Counted from the stretch's first letter, positions 1 through 9,139 are shown. The stretch is 50,329 nucleotides of DNA from JBBDXI01 sp040902425 (GCA_040902425.1 JBBDXI010000007.1:1-50329), one strand, 5' to 3'. Made by a program: numbers and translations. Notes: a model not told the origin generated them from the letters alone.

Positions 1-44
1 GGGCGGGCCGGCGGGGCTCTCTGTTTGGGGGTCTGGGCCGTCCA

Positions 45-1481
45 TCAGACCAGGAGGGTCGCGGGGCGTTCGAGCATTCCGCGGACGGTGGCGAGGTACT
101 CGGCGGCCATGGCGCCGTCGACGACGCGGTGGTCGCTGGACATGGTCATGGCCATGCGGTGGCCGACGGCGAGCTGGCCGTTCTTCACGACCGGCTTCTC
201 GAGTGCGGCGCCGACGGCGAGGATGGCGACGTTGGGGGGGTTGATGATGGCGGTGAAGTGCTCGACGCCGTACATGCCGAGGTTGGAGATGGTGAAGGTG
301 GAGTCGGCCATCTCCTCGGGGCTGAGGCCCTTGGAGCGGGCCTTCTCGGCGAGGCGGCGGGTCTCGCTGGAGATGTGGCGGAGGCCCATGCGGTCGGCGT
401 TGCGGAGCGTGGCGACGACGAGACCGCCGCCGCGCTCGGGTGGGAGGGCGATGGCGACGGCGATGTTGACCTCGCCGACGATCTCGATGGAGGCCTCGCC
501 GTCCTTGCCCTCGTCGCGCCAGCGGCTGTTGACGAAGGGGTGCTGGTGCATGGCCAGGGCGCAGGCCCGGACGAGGAAGTCGTTGACGGAGAGCTTGAGG
601 CCCTGCTGTGCGAGCTGGTCGTTGAGGCGGGCCCGCAGGTCCATGAGCGCATCCATGTCGGCCTCGACGGTGACCTGGTAGTGGGGGATAGTGGTCTTGC
701 TCTCGACGAGGCGGCGGGCGATGACCCGGCGCACGTTGGAGAGGGGGACGACGCGGGGCTCGAGGCGCGGGAGGTCGGACTCGAAGGCGGGGACGGGGAC
801 GGTGCCCGCGGTGGGGATGCGGGACGCGGGCCTGCCGGGGATGGCCGCGGCGCCGCCCTTGCCCCCGCCCATCGCCGCTTCGACATCCTTCCGGGTGATG
901 CGTCCGGAGGGGCCGGTACCCTCGACGGCGCTGAGGTCCACGCCGGCCTCTTCGGCGATCTTCCGGGCGAGGGGGGAGGCGAAGATGCGGCCCCCGCCCT
1001 TGGGCTCGGGCGTGGGCTGCTGCGAGGGGGGCGGGGCCTTCGCGGCGGGCGGGGGTGTGGCGCCCTCGGCGCGGCGGCCGGGGCGGTCGAGGACGGCGGT
1101 GCCGACCTCCTCGCGCTCGGAGAAGCCGACGCCGTGCTCGGCGGCTCGTCTGGACTCGCCGGGCTCCTTCTTCGCGGGCTGGGCGGCGGGCTTGGACTCG
1201 GGCGCGGAGTTGGCGGCCTTGGTCGCGTCTTCGACGCTCTCCCCCGGCGCGGCGAGGGTGAGGATGACGGTGCCGACCTTGACGGTCTGCCCCTCGGGGA
1301 CGGCGAGCTTCGCGACGGTGCCGTCGTCGAAGGACTGCAGTTCCATCGTGGCCTTGTCGGTCTCGATGTCGGCGACGACATCGCCGCTCTTGACCTGCTG
1401 GCCTTCCTTGACGTTCCACTTCACGACGGTGCCCTGCTCCATCGTGTCGGAGAGGCGGGGCATAGTGACCTGGATCGGCAT
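45..1481 (-). CDS. pdhC: Pyruvate dehydrogenase E2, dihydrolipoamide acetyltransferase
   Basis: E2 core enzyme of the pyruvate dehydrogenase complex; it transfers the acetyl group from lipoamide to CoA in the cytoplasm. The 478-residue protein has an N-terminal lipoyl domain with the lipoylated lysine K43 in ETDKATME, then a Pro/Ala-rich linker (about 85-160), a peripheral subunit-binding domain (ASPLARKIAEEAGVDL..., about 165-205) and the catalytic acetyltransferase domain ending with the HxxxDG motif (H451, D455). The start is placed at the Met that opens the lipoyl domain (MPIQVTMPRLSDTME); the open frame runs 63 codons further upstream but that part is low-complexity. pdhA and pdhB lie on the same strand upstream, but an opposite-strand gene (1661-2500) intervenes, so pdhC probably has its own promoter in 1482-1660. 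The E2 could in principle serve another 2-oxoacid dehydrogenase, but the neighbouring E1 genes fit pyruvate. Confidence 0.93.
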   Translation of the reverse strand: MPIQVTMPRLSDTMEQGTVVKWNVKEGQQVKSGDVVADIETDKATMELQSFDDGTVAKLAVPEGQTVKVGTVILTLAAPGESVEDATKAANSAPESKPAAQPAKKEPGESRRAAEHGVGFSEREEVGTAVLDRPGRRAEGATPPPAAKAPPPSQQPTPEPKGGGRIFASPLARKIAEEAGVDLSAVEGTGPSGRITRKDVEAAMGGGKGGAAAIPGRPASRIPTAGTVPVPAFESDLPRLEPRVVPLSNVRRVIARRLVESKTTIPHYQVTVEADMDALMDLRARLNDQLAQQGLKLSVNDFLVRACALAMHQHPFVNSRWRDEGKDGEASIEIVGEVNIAVAIALPPERGGGLVVATLRNADRMGLRHISSETRRLAEKARSKGLSPEEMADSTFTISNLGMYGVEHFTAIINPPNVAILAVGAALEKPVVKNGQLAVGHRMAMTMSSDHRVVDGAMAAEYLATVRGMLERPATLLV

Positions 1482-1587
1482 GGCGGTTCCCGGGGCGGGC
1501 GCGGGCGGAGGGGCTGAGATCGAGGGTACGCCTGTCGTGCCGGGGGTGCGAGAGGGCCCGCGCTGGCCGATTCGGGCGAAGTTCGCG

Positions 1588-1616
1588 TTGGTGCGGGCGA
1601 GCGGGTCTGGTACCTT
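1588..1616 (+). promoter_or_regulatory. Possible sigma70-like promoter for the dockerin gene
   Basis: TTGGTG (1588-1593) and TACCTT (1611-1616) are separated by 17 bp and lie about 45 bp before the ATG at 1661. The match to consensus is partial, so this is a weak call. Confidence 0.3.
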
Positions 1617-1660
1617 CATTGGGGCGGAGTCCGGCCGCGCCCGCGACAAGGAGCAGACCC

Positions 1661-2500
1661 ATGCGCACACCTCGGAACGTCGGCCTGCTCGCCCTTCCCT
1701 CGCTCGCGGGTCTCGCGGCGGCGCAGACGCTGGTGATCCCGCCGGCGAATGAGAGCGTCCAGGGGACCAGTTCGGTCGTGACGATGTTCAACAGCGCAGC
1801 CCGAAGCGCGCAGTGGGTGATCCCGGGCTCGGACCTGGCCCTGGCGGCGGGGTTCAACCGGATCGAGGGGTTCACGACGCGGACGCGGGCGGGGGGGACG
1901 GTGCCCGCCACGACGCAGGTGTACGCGAACTACGACGTCTACGTCGGGGAGTTGGCGGTCCCGCTGGGCGCGTCCCTCAACCCGAACTTCGCTGACAACG
2001 TCCTGCCCGGCACGGAGGTCCAGGTGCGGGCCGGGTCGCTGGCCATCCCCGCCGGGTCGTTCCCCACGGGGTCGGCGCCCAACGCCTTCGGAACGGTAGT
2101 CGTGGACTTCAACGTGGCGCCGTTCACGTTCGACACGAGCAAGAACTACGCGATCACGGTCCGCCACACGGGGAACGGGGCGAGTAGCCCGGGGATGGAT
2201 GCGAACTCCAACGCGGGGAACTACCGCGGGATGTTCGTGGCCAGCTACACCGGCACGACCAGCACCAGCAACGCGAACTACACGATCACGCGGCTGCACC
2301 TGGGGAGCGGCGGGTGCTACGCCAACTGCGATGGGAGCACGACCGCCCCCGTGCTGAACGTGCAGGATTTCGGCTGCTTCCTGACGCGGTACGCCGCGGG
2401 GGAGGCCTACGCCAACTGCGACGGGAGCACGACGCCGCCCGTGCTCAACGTGCAGGACTTCGGCTGCTTCCTGACGAAGTACGCCGCCGGGTGCCCGTGA
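1661..2500 (+). CDS. Secreted protein with two C-terminal GC-type dockerin repeats
   Basis: A 279-residue exported protein of unknown function. It begins with a signal peptide (MRTPRNVGLLALPSLAGLAAAQ) and has a beta-rich body of about 195 residues that I do not recognise. It ends with two near-identical 30-residue repeats of the type YANCDGSTT.PVLNVQDFGCFL, each with two cysteines and regularly spaced Asp/Asn. This resembles the GC-type dockerin found in many extracellular proteins of Phycisphaerae, thought to anchor or sort proteins at the cell surface. The ATG at 1661 is preceded by AAGGAG. The gene lies between pdhB and pdhC on the opposite strand and is convergent with pdhB, 20 bp away. 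The domain name is from memory; the cargo function is unknown. Confidence 0.82.
   Translation: MRTPRNVGLLALPSLAGLAAAQTLVIPPANESVQGTSSVVTMFNSAARSAQWVIPGSDLALAAGFNRIEGFTTRTRAGGTVPATTQVYANYDVYVGELAVPLGASLNPNFADNVLPGTEVQVRAGSLAIPAGSFPTGSAPNAFGTVVVDFNVAPFTFDTSKNYAITVRHTGNGASSPGMDANSNAGNYRGMFVASYTGTTSTSNANYTITRLHLGSGGCYANCDGSTTAPVLNVQDFGCFLTRYAAGEAYANCDGSTTPPVLNVQDFGCFLTKYAAGCP
2318..2497 (+). repeat. Two 90-bp tandem coding repeats (dockerin units)
   Basis: Units 2318-2407 and 2408-2497 encode 30 residues each, both starting YANCDGSTT. They differ at a few codons only, indicating a recent tandem duplication or gene conversion within the dockerin region. Confidence 0.9.
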
Positions 2501-2520
2501 CGGGCCGTGGTGGCGGCGGG

Positions 2521-3618
2521 CTAGGCGAGGGTGCGGTTGACCGCGGCGGCGATCTTGCCGGCGTTGGGGAGGTATGCGGCCTCCAGGTTTTTGGCGTAGG
2601 GAGTGGGGACATCCTCGGTGGTGACGCGGATGGGCTGGTGGTCGAGGAGGTCGAAGCCGCGCTCGATGACCTGGGTGATGACCTCGGTGGCGACGCCGGA
2701 GAACGGCCAGCTCTGGTCCACGACGACGAGGCGGTTGGTGCGGGCGAGACTCTCGAGGACGGCGTCGATATCCAGCGGGCGGATGCAGCGCATGTCGAGG
2801 ACATCGGCCTCGATGCCGTCCTTGGCGAGCGCGGCGGCGGCCTCGAGGCAGAAGTGCACGGGCCGTCCGAAGGAGACCAGGGTGCAGGCGTCGCCCTCGC
2901 GGGCGCGGAAGGCCTTTCCGAGGGGGATGTAGTACTCCTCCGGTGGGACGTGGCCCTTGTCGCCGAGCATGCGCTCGGACTCGAGGAAGAAGACGGGGTC
3001 GGGGTCGAGGATGGAGGTCTTGAGGAGGCCCTTGGCGTCGTAGGGGGTGCTGGGGATGACGATCTTGACGCCGGGGACGTTGCTGTAGAGGCCCTCGACG
3101 GTCCAGGAGTGGGTGGAGCCGAGCTGGCCGCCGGCGCCGTCGTTGCCGCGGAAGACGATGGGGCATCCCCACTGGCCGCCGGACATGTAGAGCATCTTGG
3201 GGGCGTTGTTGAGGATGGGGTCGGCGGCGACGAGGGAGAAGGACCAGGACATGAACTCGATGATGGGGCGGAGGCCGTACATGGCGGCGGCGATGCCGAG
3301 GCCGGAGAAGCCGTTCTCGGAGATGGGGGTGTCGATGATGCGCTGGGGGCCGAACTCCTCGAGCATGCCCTGGGAGATTTTGTAGGCCCCCTGGTACTGG
3401 GCGACCTCCTCGCCCATGAGGAAGACGCGGGGGTCGCGGCGCATCTCCTCGGCCATGGCCTCGCGGAGTGCCTCGCGGAACTGGATGATGCGCCCCCCTC
3501 CCTCGCCCTGGCGCGGGGGGAGGGGGCGGTCGAAGTCCGGGACGGCGAAGCCGCCGGGGAGGGCGGGGTGGTGAACGAGGCGGGCGCCGGGGGGGAGGGG
3601 TGCGGTGGCGGTGGTCAT
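2521..3618 (-). CDS. pdhB: Pyruvate dehydrogenase E1 component, beta subunit
   Basis: Beta subunit of the thiamine-diphosphate E1 enzyme, which decarboxylates pyruvate together with PdhA. The 365-residue protein has the expected transketolase-like fold: a pyrimidine-binding domain starting near residue 40 (FREALREAMAEEMRRDPRVFLMGEEV, with the conserved Glu of GEEV) and a C-terminal transketolase domain (EADVLDMRCIRPLD...). The first about 38 residues are a Pro-rich extension. The start is the Met of MTTATAPLPPG; upstream codons in the same frame look non-coding. It follows the small gene at 3638-3886 by 19 bp, which in turn follows pdhA, so the three are probably co-transcribed. Confidence 0.94.
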   Translation of the reverse strand: MTTATAPLPPGARLVHHPALPGGFAVPDFDRPLPPRQGEGGGRIIQFREALREAMAEEMRRDPRVFLMGEEVAQYQGAYKISQGMLEEFGPQRIIDTPISENGFSGLGIAAAMYGLRPIIEFMSWSFSLVAADPILNNAPKMLYMSGGQWGCPIVFRGNDGAGGQLGSTHSWTVEGLYSNVPGVKIVIPSTPYDAKGLLKTSILDPDPVFFLESERMLGDKGHVPPEEYYIPLGKAFRAREGDACTLVSFGRPVHFCLEAAAALAKDGIEADVLDMRCIRPLDIDAVLESLARTNRLVVVDQSWPFSGVATEVITQVIERGFDLLDHQPIRVTTEDVPTPYAKNLEAAYLPNAGKIAAAVNRTLA

Positions 3619-3637
3619 GGTGTTCTGTGAGTGAGAA

Positions 3638-3886
3638 TCAGTGCTTCCGGCCGTTGCGCTTCCGGCGTTCGCGCTCCTCGGGACACTCCAGGGCCTCGAC
3701 CAGCGGAACATCGATGACGTCCCAGCCATCGCCGCGGGGCTTGTACGCGACCGCAGTCCTCCCGGTCGCGCTGACGGCAACCAGCCCCGGGTTCACGACC
3801 TCAACGATCTTCCCACTCCCGAAGCGCAAGCGGAATGGGCGGAAGGGCTCGGCCGCGAGGGCATCTCGTAGTTCTGTGGCGGTCAT
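3638..3886 (-). CDS. Small conserved-looking hypothetical protein
   Basis: An 82-residue protein of unknown function. It starts MTATELRDALAAEPFRPFRLRF and has an alternating beta pattern (KIVEVVNPGLVAVSATGRTAVAY), followed by a basic C-terminal tail (ERERRKRNGRKH). Small proteins with this ELRxxLxxxPFxPFxxxF opening are, from memory, scattered through planctomycete genomes without assigned function. It sits between pdhA (11 bp upstream) and pdhB (19 bp downstream) in the same direction, so it is probably translated from the pdh mRNA. I would not infer a role in the complex from position alone. Confidence 0.7.
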   Translation of the reverse strand: MTATELRDALAAEPFRPFRLRFGSGKIVEVVNPGLVAVSATGRTAVAYKPRGDGWDVIDVPLVEALECPEERERRKRNGRKH

Positions 3887-3897
3887 CGGGAACTCCC

Positions 3898-5070
3898 TCA
3901 GAGCAGCGGGTTCTTCTCGCCGTGGGTGTAGTCGGCCAGGGGGCTGCTATTGGAGAGGGGGTTGATGAAGACGTCGCTGTAGAGCTCCTTCGCGGCGTCG
4001 GGCGTCGGGCTCTGCTCGGCGAACTCGATGGCGTCGCGGACGATCTCCTTGACCTCGCGCTGCATTTCGAGGAAGGCGGGCTCGGTGAGGGCGGGCTCGC
4101 CCCTGGGGTTCTTGCGCTCGGTCATGAGGTAGGACGCGTGGGCGTTGATCGAGTCGCGCTCCTTGAACTTGTCCACCTCGTCCCTGGTGCGGTACTTCTG
4201 GGGGTCGGACATGGAGTGGCCGAGGTAGCGGTAGGTCTTGAGGTCCACGAAGCCGGGGCGCTGGTCGTCGCGGATGGCATCCACGAAGGGGCGGAAGGAG
4301 TCGTACAGCTCCATGGCGTCGAAGCCGTCCATGATGCGGCCCTCGATGCCGTAGGCGTCGGCCTTTTTGCGCAGGTCGTGGGCCATGGTGGTGCCGCGCT
4401 CGATGCTGGTGCCCATCGAGTAGCCGTTGTTCTCGACCACGTAGATGACCGGGAGGGAGAACAGGCCGGCGAGGTTCATGGCCTCGTGGAGGGCGCCCTG
4501 GTTCAGGGCGCCATCGCCGAGGTAGCAGAGGCAGACCCGTTTCTTCGCCGGTGAGCCGTCGAGGGAGCGGTTCAGCACCTCCCACTCGTAGCGGGAGGCG
4601 AAGGCCAGGCCGGCGCCCATGGGGGTCTGGGCGCCGACGATCCCGTGGCCGCCGAAGAGCCAGTGGGGCTTGTCGAACATGTGCATCGACCCGCCCTTGC
4701 CCTTGGCGCAGCCGGTGGCCTTGCCGTACATCTCGGCCATGCAGGCGCGGGCGGACATGCCGCGGGCGAGGGCGTGGCCGTGGTCGCGGTAGGCGGTGAT
4801 GACGGGGTCATCCGGCCGGACGGAGGCGATGGTGCCGATGGCGGTGGCCTCCTGGCCGGTGTAGAGGTGGCAGAAGCCGCCGATCTTGGCCTGCTGGTAG
4901 GCCTGGGCGGTGCGGTTCTCGAACTCGCGGATGAGGAGCATCTGGCGGAGCCACTCGATGAGGGTGGCATCCGGGAGGGAGGCGGAGATGCCCCGCTTCC
5001 TGGGGCCGGCGGGGGCGGCGGGCGTGGGCTTGCCCTGCTGAGACTGGGGTCGCACGGAGGTCTGCGCCAT
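3898..5070 (-). CDS. pdhA: Pyruvate dehydrogenase E1 component, alpha subunit
   Basis: Alpha subunit of the E1 enzyme, carrying the thiamine-diphosphate site. In the 390-residue protein the TPP motif runs from GDG (185-187) to NN (214-215), and a conserved loop TYRYLGHSMSDP follows further on. The Gly-rich segment GKATGCAKGKGGSMHMFD is typical of acetyl-transferring E1 alpha. About 30 Pro/Ser/Gln-rich residues precede the fold. The ATG at 5070 follows an AAGGAC-type ribosome binding site; the frame extends upstream but encodes low-complexity sequence. First gene of the pdhA, small gene, pdhB run. Confidence 0.95.
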   Translation of the reverse strand: MAQTSVRPQSQQGKPTPAAPAGPRKRGISASLPDATLIEWLRQMLLIREFENRTAQAYQQAKIGGFCHLYTGQEATAIGTIASVRPDDPVITAYRDHGHALARGMSARACMAEMYGKATGCAKGKGGSMHMFDKPHWLFGGHGIVGAQTPMGAGLAFASRYEWEVLNRSLDGSPAKKRVCLCYLGDGALNQGALHEAMNLAGLFSLPVIYVVENNGYSMGTSIERGTTMAHDLRKKADAYGIEGRIMDGFDAMELYDSFRPFVDAIRDDQRPGFVDLKTYRYLGHSMSDPQKYRTRDEVDKFKERDSINAHASYLMTERKNPRGEPALTEPAFLEMQREVKEIVRDAIEFAEQSPTPDAAKELYSDVFINPLSNSSPLADYTHGEKNPLL

Positions 5071-5204
5071 GGGGGTCCTTGCTGAGCTGTCGCCGGGTGA
5101 GCGGGCGCGCGGCGTGGCGGCCGCCCGGGGAAGCGTAGGAACGCGCGCGAGGGTCTGCCCGGCGGGAAGGAGGTTGTGCGCCGGCCACCAATGTGAACGT
5201 GGGG

Positions 5205-5224
5205 GGGCGGGCACGGGCCCGCCC
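5205..5224 (-). terminator. GC hairpin downstream of the S41 protease gene
   Basis: GGGCGGGC (5205-5212) pairs perfectly with GCCCGCCC (5217-5224) around a 4-nt loop, 38 bp after the protease stop codon. There is no U-tract, so it would be an atypical intrinsic terminator or only an mRNA end stabiliser. Confidence 0.35.
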
Positions 5225-5262
5225 ACTGGTCTCGGTGGCTCTCTCGGGACAGCGGCGGCAAA

Positions 5263-7617
5263 TCAGTTGTTCGCCGTGCGCTTCTCGATCATGGCGGTGT
5301 CGGCCTTGCCGCGGGCCTGGGCCTGGAGGATGACCAGGGCGGTGTGGAGCTGGAGGTCCATGCCCTTGGTGATGAGGTCCTCGGGGTTGGCGGTGGGCTC
5401 AGCGCCGGCGGCCATGGCGTGGGGCTCGCCGAGGCGCAGGACGTCGGCGTTGAGGCGGAGCTGGGCGGCGTCGGTGACCTGCATGGGGAGCATCTCGACC
5501 TTCAGGTCCGGGTCCACGCCCCACTCGGGGGCGGCGGGGACGCGGTGGATCTTGCGGCCGGCGGGGAGGAGGTAGTACTGGGTGGTGACCTTGACGGCGG
5601 CCATCTGGGCGCGGTGCTCCATGGGCCAGACGTTCTGGACGCTGCCCTTGCCGTAGCTGCGGGCGCCGAGGACGACGGCCCTGACCTCGCCGGTCTTGGC
5701 GTAGTCCTGGAGGGCGCCGGAGACGATCTCGCTGGCGGAGGCGGAGCCCTCGTTGATGAGGACGACGACGGGGACGTTGCGGAGCCGGGCCTTGCCCTTG
5801 AGGACGGCCTCCTTCTGGACGAGCTGGTTGTCCTTGTCGTGGGTGGTGACGACGAGGCCGTTGTTGTGGCGCTGGGCGGAGGCCCCATCGACGAATCGGC
5901 TGACGACGGCGACGGCCTGCTCGAGGAGGCCGCCGGGGTTGAAGCGGAGGTCGAGGATGACGCCGGCGGCGCCGGCCTGGCGGAGCTGGTCGATGGCGCG
6001 GTCGAGCTCGGCGTCGGTGCGTTCGGCGAACTGGGTGACGCGGATGTAGCCGATCTTGCTCTCGGGGTCGATGAACCAGTTCCAGGCGTCCTCGCGGGCG
6101 CCGTCGCGCTTCCAGCCCTTGACGGTGATGACGTCGATCTGCTGGCGGGTGAGGGGGAACTCCAGCTCGGCCTTCTGAGCCTCGTCGCCGCGCTCGACGG
6201 TGAGGACGACCTCGGTGTCGGCGGGACCGGTGATGACATCCACGGCTTGGTCGAGGGTGAAGCCCTCGGTGCTCTTGCCGTCGACCTTGCGGATGAGGTC
6301 GCCGGAGCGGACGCCGGCGCGCTGGGCGGGGGTGCTGTCGAGCGGGGTCACCACGCGGATGTTCCAGAGCGGGTCGAGTTCGATCTGGATGCCCACGCCG
6401 ATGAACTTGCCCTGGGTGTTGCGGTTGAAGCGGCGGATCTCGTCGGGCCAGATGATGGCGCTGAACTCATCCAGGGCGAGCATGGCGCCGTTGCCGAACT
6501 CGTGGAGGAGGGCGTACCTGGGGAGCTTGACGGTCTTGTCGCTGCGCTCGACCATGCGGCGGATGAGCAGGACGAGGTCGCCGGCGCCGGCGTTCTCGCC
6601 GGCCTTCTCCAGGCGCGACTCCTCGGTGGCGAGGTAGCCCAGGAAGTCCTCGCGGGCGCGGTCGTCGGCGAGACTGGGGAAGATCGGGCGCAGGTCGTCG
6701 GTGGTGACCAGGGTGCGGACGCTGTCGATGGCGCCGGCGAGGATCTTGTCCATGCTCTTGCGCTCGACGTGCCGGCCGTAGGCGCGGGCGACGGCGTTCT
6801 GCACCATGGTCTCCTCGATCCCCGCGAGCTTCTCCTGGAAGCTGTCGCCCATGTCGTTGTAGCGGGGGAGCGGGCGGGTCTCGGCCTCCTTGCGGGCCTT
6901 GATGTCGGCGGCGCTGCGGCCGGTGCGCTCGTCCTCGATCTCGGCGACGACGTCCTTGTGGGCCTGCTTCCAGGCGATCTCGGCGTTGCGGCGGTTGTTC
7001 CGCAGGTGCCAGAAGCGCTCGGGGGCGTAGAGGCGGATCATCGCCAGGCGCTGCATCTCCCGCTTGATGTCGTCCTTGAACCTGCCCTCCTCCTCGAAGA
7101 GCATGCTCAGGCGGGAGAAGAGGTCGCTCGCGGTGAGCCAGTCGCCCCGCTCGGCCGCGGCCTTGGCGGCCGACTCCGCGTCGCCGACCAGCCGGACCAC
7201 GCGCGGGTCCTTCTGGACGGTGCCCTTGTCGGTCGAGAGCATGTGGAGCTCGATGGCCGACTTGAGGGCGAGGGAGAGGCTGATGTCGCCGCCGCCGCTG
7301 GCGAGGATCTTGTCGAGCTCGGCGCTGACCTTGGCGGTCTGCTCCTGGCGCTTCGTCTCGCGGGCGGCGAGGTTGGCCTTGAGGAGGGCGACGTTCTGCG
7401 CCAGGCGCTCGTCGGCGGGGGCCGCCTCGAGGAGCTTCAGGAGGGCGTCGGTGTCGCCCTTGGCGGCCGCCTCCCAGACCCTCGCGGACCAGTCCGGCGA
7501 CAGTTCGAGCCGGACGGCCTCCATCGCCGGGGCCGCCGGCGCCTGGGCCGTGGCCATGCCCGCGAGGGCCATCACCGCCGCCATCGAACCCACGCCGATC
7601 CAGCGATTCATCGCCAT
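5263..7617 (-). CDS. Exported S41 family C-terminal processing protease
   Basis: A tail-specific/C-terminal processing peptidase of 784 residues with signal peptide (MAMNRWIGVGSMAAVMALAGMATAQA), so it acts outside the cytoplasmic membrane. A long helical N-terminal half (about 30-400) precedes a PDZ domain (about 402-480; GIQIELDPLWNIRVVTPLDS) and the S41 peptidase domain. The serine-lysine catalytic residues are visible: S627 in GSASASEIV and K657 in YGKGSVQ, with D638 between, at the same spacing as in E. coli Tsp. The ATG at 7617 follows GAGGGG; a GTG at 7635 is in frame but would spoil the signal peptide. It is longer than a typical CtpA (about 450 aa), closer to Tsp/Prc. A TATGAT box on the minus strand (7767-7772) could be its -10, but no clear -35 is present. 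Confidence 0.88.
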   Translation of the reverse strand: MAMNRWIGVGSMAAVMALAGMATAQAPAAPAMEAVRLELSPDWSARVWEAAAKGDTDALLKLLEAAPADERLAQNVALLKANLAARETKRQEQTAKVSAELDKILASGGGDISLSLALKSAIELHMLSTDKGTVQKDPRVVRLVGDAESAAKAAAERGDWLTASDLFSRLSMLFEEEGRFKDDIKREMQRLAMIRLYAPERFWHLRNNRRNAEIAWKQAHKDVVAEIEDERTGRSAADIKARKEAETRPLPRYNDMGDSFQEKLAGIEETMVQNAVARAYGRHVERKSMDKILAGAIDSVRTLVTTDDLRPIFPSLADDRAREDFLGYLATEESRLEKAGENAGAGDLVLLIRRMVERSDKTVKLPRYALLHEFGNGAMLALDEFSAIIWPDEIRRFNRNTQGKFIGVGIQIELDPLWNIRVVTPLDSTPAQRAGVRSGDLIRKVDGKSTEGFTLDQAVDVITGPADTEVVLTVERGDEAQKAELEFPLTRQQIDVITVKGWKRDGAREDAWNWFIDPESKIGYIRVTQFAERTDAELDRAIDQLRQAGAAGVILDLRFNPGGLLEQAVAVVSRFVDGASAQRHNNGLVVTTHDKDNQLVQKEAVLKGKARLRNVPVVVLINEGSASASEIVSGALQDYAKTGEVRAVVLGARSYGKGSVQNVWPMEHRAQMAAVKVTTQYYLLPAGRKIHRVPAAPEWGVDPDLKVEMLPMQVTDAAQLRLNADVLRLGEPHAMAAGAEPTANPEDLITKGMDLQLHTALVILQAQARGKADTAMIEKRTANN

Positions 7618-7834
7618 GTCATGCCCCTCGGGCACTGCTCATGCCCTGATCTGTGGACCACATCCGGTCTCGGTTTGAACCCTCTCGCGGCCGGAGGTGC
7701 GTCATGCTGCCATCGACTACCGTACAACCGCGATTGTGGGAGCCCAGTCCATCCCTCCGCCGTTCCATCATATCGGGCGTCCTGAGCGGCCCGGCATGAC
7801 CTACCCGTACATACACCCCAGACTCCCGATCTGT
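7618..7834. other. Intergenic region between protease and MFS gene
   Basis: This 217-bp stretch holds the upstream region of the protease gene (possible minus-strand -10 TATGAT at 7767-7772). Small open frames here have no recognisable protein character. I see no RNA gene or repeat. Confidence 0.4.
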
Positions 7835-9139
7835 TCAGCCGTCCCGGCCGGCCTGACCGGCCCTCCAGGCCCGCTGGGCGGCCACGCCGCCGGCGACCAG
7901 GCCGACACCCCCGACCAGCATGAGGACGGCCGGCTCGACGGAATCCGTCCTGAGGAGGCCTGAATGGGCCGCGGCGAGGGCGGCCAGCCCGCACGCCGGC
8001 CCGCCGGCATAGCCCAGGCCGATCAGGGCTTCATGCTTGCCGCCGGCCTCGACCTCGGCCCGGCCGACCTCCATGGCGTAGTAGAGGGCCGCAGCGTAGA
8101 TCGTGGCCATGCCGACGCCGAAGGCGCAAAGGCCGGCGAGGAGGGCGGCGACGGGCGCTGTGCCATTGCCGAGCAGGGGCGTGAGGACGGCGACGGCGAA
8201 GCCGCCGAGCAGGAGGGCGGTGCCGGCGAGGGCGGGGTACCACCGGCCGTGCCAGCCGTGCCAGCGCTCCAGCAGCCTGAAGGTGACGAGGCGGCTTGCC
8301 ATCCAGGTGGCGGTGAGGGGGGTCTGCCAGCCGGGGGGGATGTCGAGGCGGGTGAGGATGCCGGGGAGGAAGGGGGTGAGGCCCATGAAGACCAGGTAGC
8401 TCATGGGCAGGAGGACACGGAAGGTCACGAGCAACTGGCGGTACTCGGGCGGGTGGGGCTCGTGGGCGTCGTGGAGGTGGCGGCCGGGCTCGCGCCCGAG
8501 CCAGGGGAGGATGAGGAGGGAGAGGATGTGCACCGCGCCGACGCCCACGACGGCCTCGACGGCGTGTTGCTCGACGAGCGGGCCGAGCACCCAGAAGCCG
8601 AGCACCAGGGCGCTCGACCAGGTGATGTTGAAGCGGCCGATGGCGCTGCGCAGAGCCGGCCCCGAGCGCCCGCCGCTGATGTAGCTCTCGACCATCGGCC
8701 ACAGGGACCCGGTGATGGGGCTGTAGACGATCATGAGCACCCAGACCGCCCACTTGGCCCCGGCGCCGGAGGTGCCCGCGGCCAGGAGGGGGATCAGGCA
8801 GGACGCGGCGAGGGCGAGGAGGATGAGGGAGAGGACCGCGCGGGCGCTGAGGCCGAAGCGGGCGCGGGCGCGGCGGAGGAGGGGCCCAGCGCCGATGGCG
8901 CCGGCGATGTAGGTGACGCCCTCGACGAGGCCGAGCAGGTAGTTCTCCGCGTCGGAGAAGCCGTAGGAGTGCTTGGAGAGGAAGAAGATGCCGGTGGTGA
9001 CGATGCCGGTGCCGAGACTGCCGAGGAAGGAGAAGACGAGGGCGGCCCAGAGGGGCGCGGGGCGGACAGCGCCGGCGTGGGGGTCGGCCGGGATCGCGGC
9101 GCCGGCGTAGAGGGGGGCGTCGGGGTGCGTCGTGGGCAT
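7835..9139 (-). CDS. MFS-like multi-pass transporter
   Basis: A 434-residue polytopic membrane protein with about 12 hydrophobic helices, starting MPTTHPDAPLY and entering the membrane at ALVFSFLGSLGTGIVTTGIFFL. The arrangement of two six-helix halves, with a basic loop after helix 2 (LLRRARARFGLSARA) and a hydrophilic middle loop (GREPGRHLHDAHEPHPPEYRQL), is that of a major facilitator superfamily carrier. The substrate cannot be read from the sequence. The same frame stays open far upstream across the tRNA and mutL, but that is antisense coding by composition only; I use the Met directly preceding the helical region. Single gene, no operon partner. Confidence 0.75.
   Translation of the reverse strand: MPTTHPDAPLYAGAAIPADPHAGAVRPAPLWAALVFSFLGSLGTGIVTTGIFFLSKHSYGFSDAENYLLGLVEGVTYIAGAIGAGPLLRRARARFGLSARAVLSLILLALAASCLIPLLAAGTSGAGAKWAVWVLMIVYSPITGSLWPMVESYISGGRSGPALRSAIGRFNITWSSALVLGFWVLGPLVEQHAVEAVVGVGAVHILSLLILPWLGREPGRHLHDAHEPHPPEYRQLLVTFRVLLPMSYLVFMGLTPFLPGILTRLDIPPGWQTPLTATWMASRLVTFRLLERWHGWHGRWYPALAGTALLLGGFAVAVLTPLLGNGTAPVAALLAGLCAFGVGMATIYAAALYYAMEVGRAEVEAGGKHEALIGLGYAGGPACGLAALAAAHSGLLRTDSVEPAVLMLVGGVGLVAGGVAAQRAWRAGQAGRDG

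Noticed and set aside
5344..7785. 813-codon plus-strand frame opposite the S41 protease
   Set aside because: Gly/Ala/Val/Glu-rich composition without motifs, typical antisense frame of a high-GC gene with clear S41 motifs on the other strand.
7619..7816. 65-codon minus-strand frame between protease and MFS gene
   Set aside because: No ribosome binding site or conserved pattern; overlaps the protease start region.
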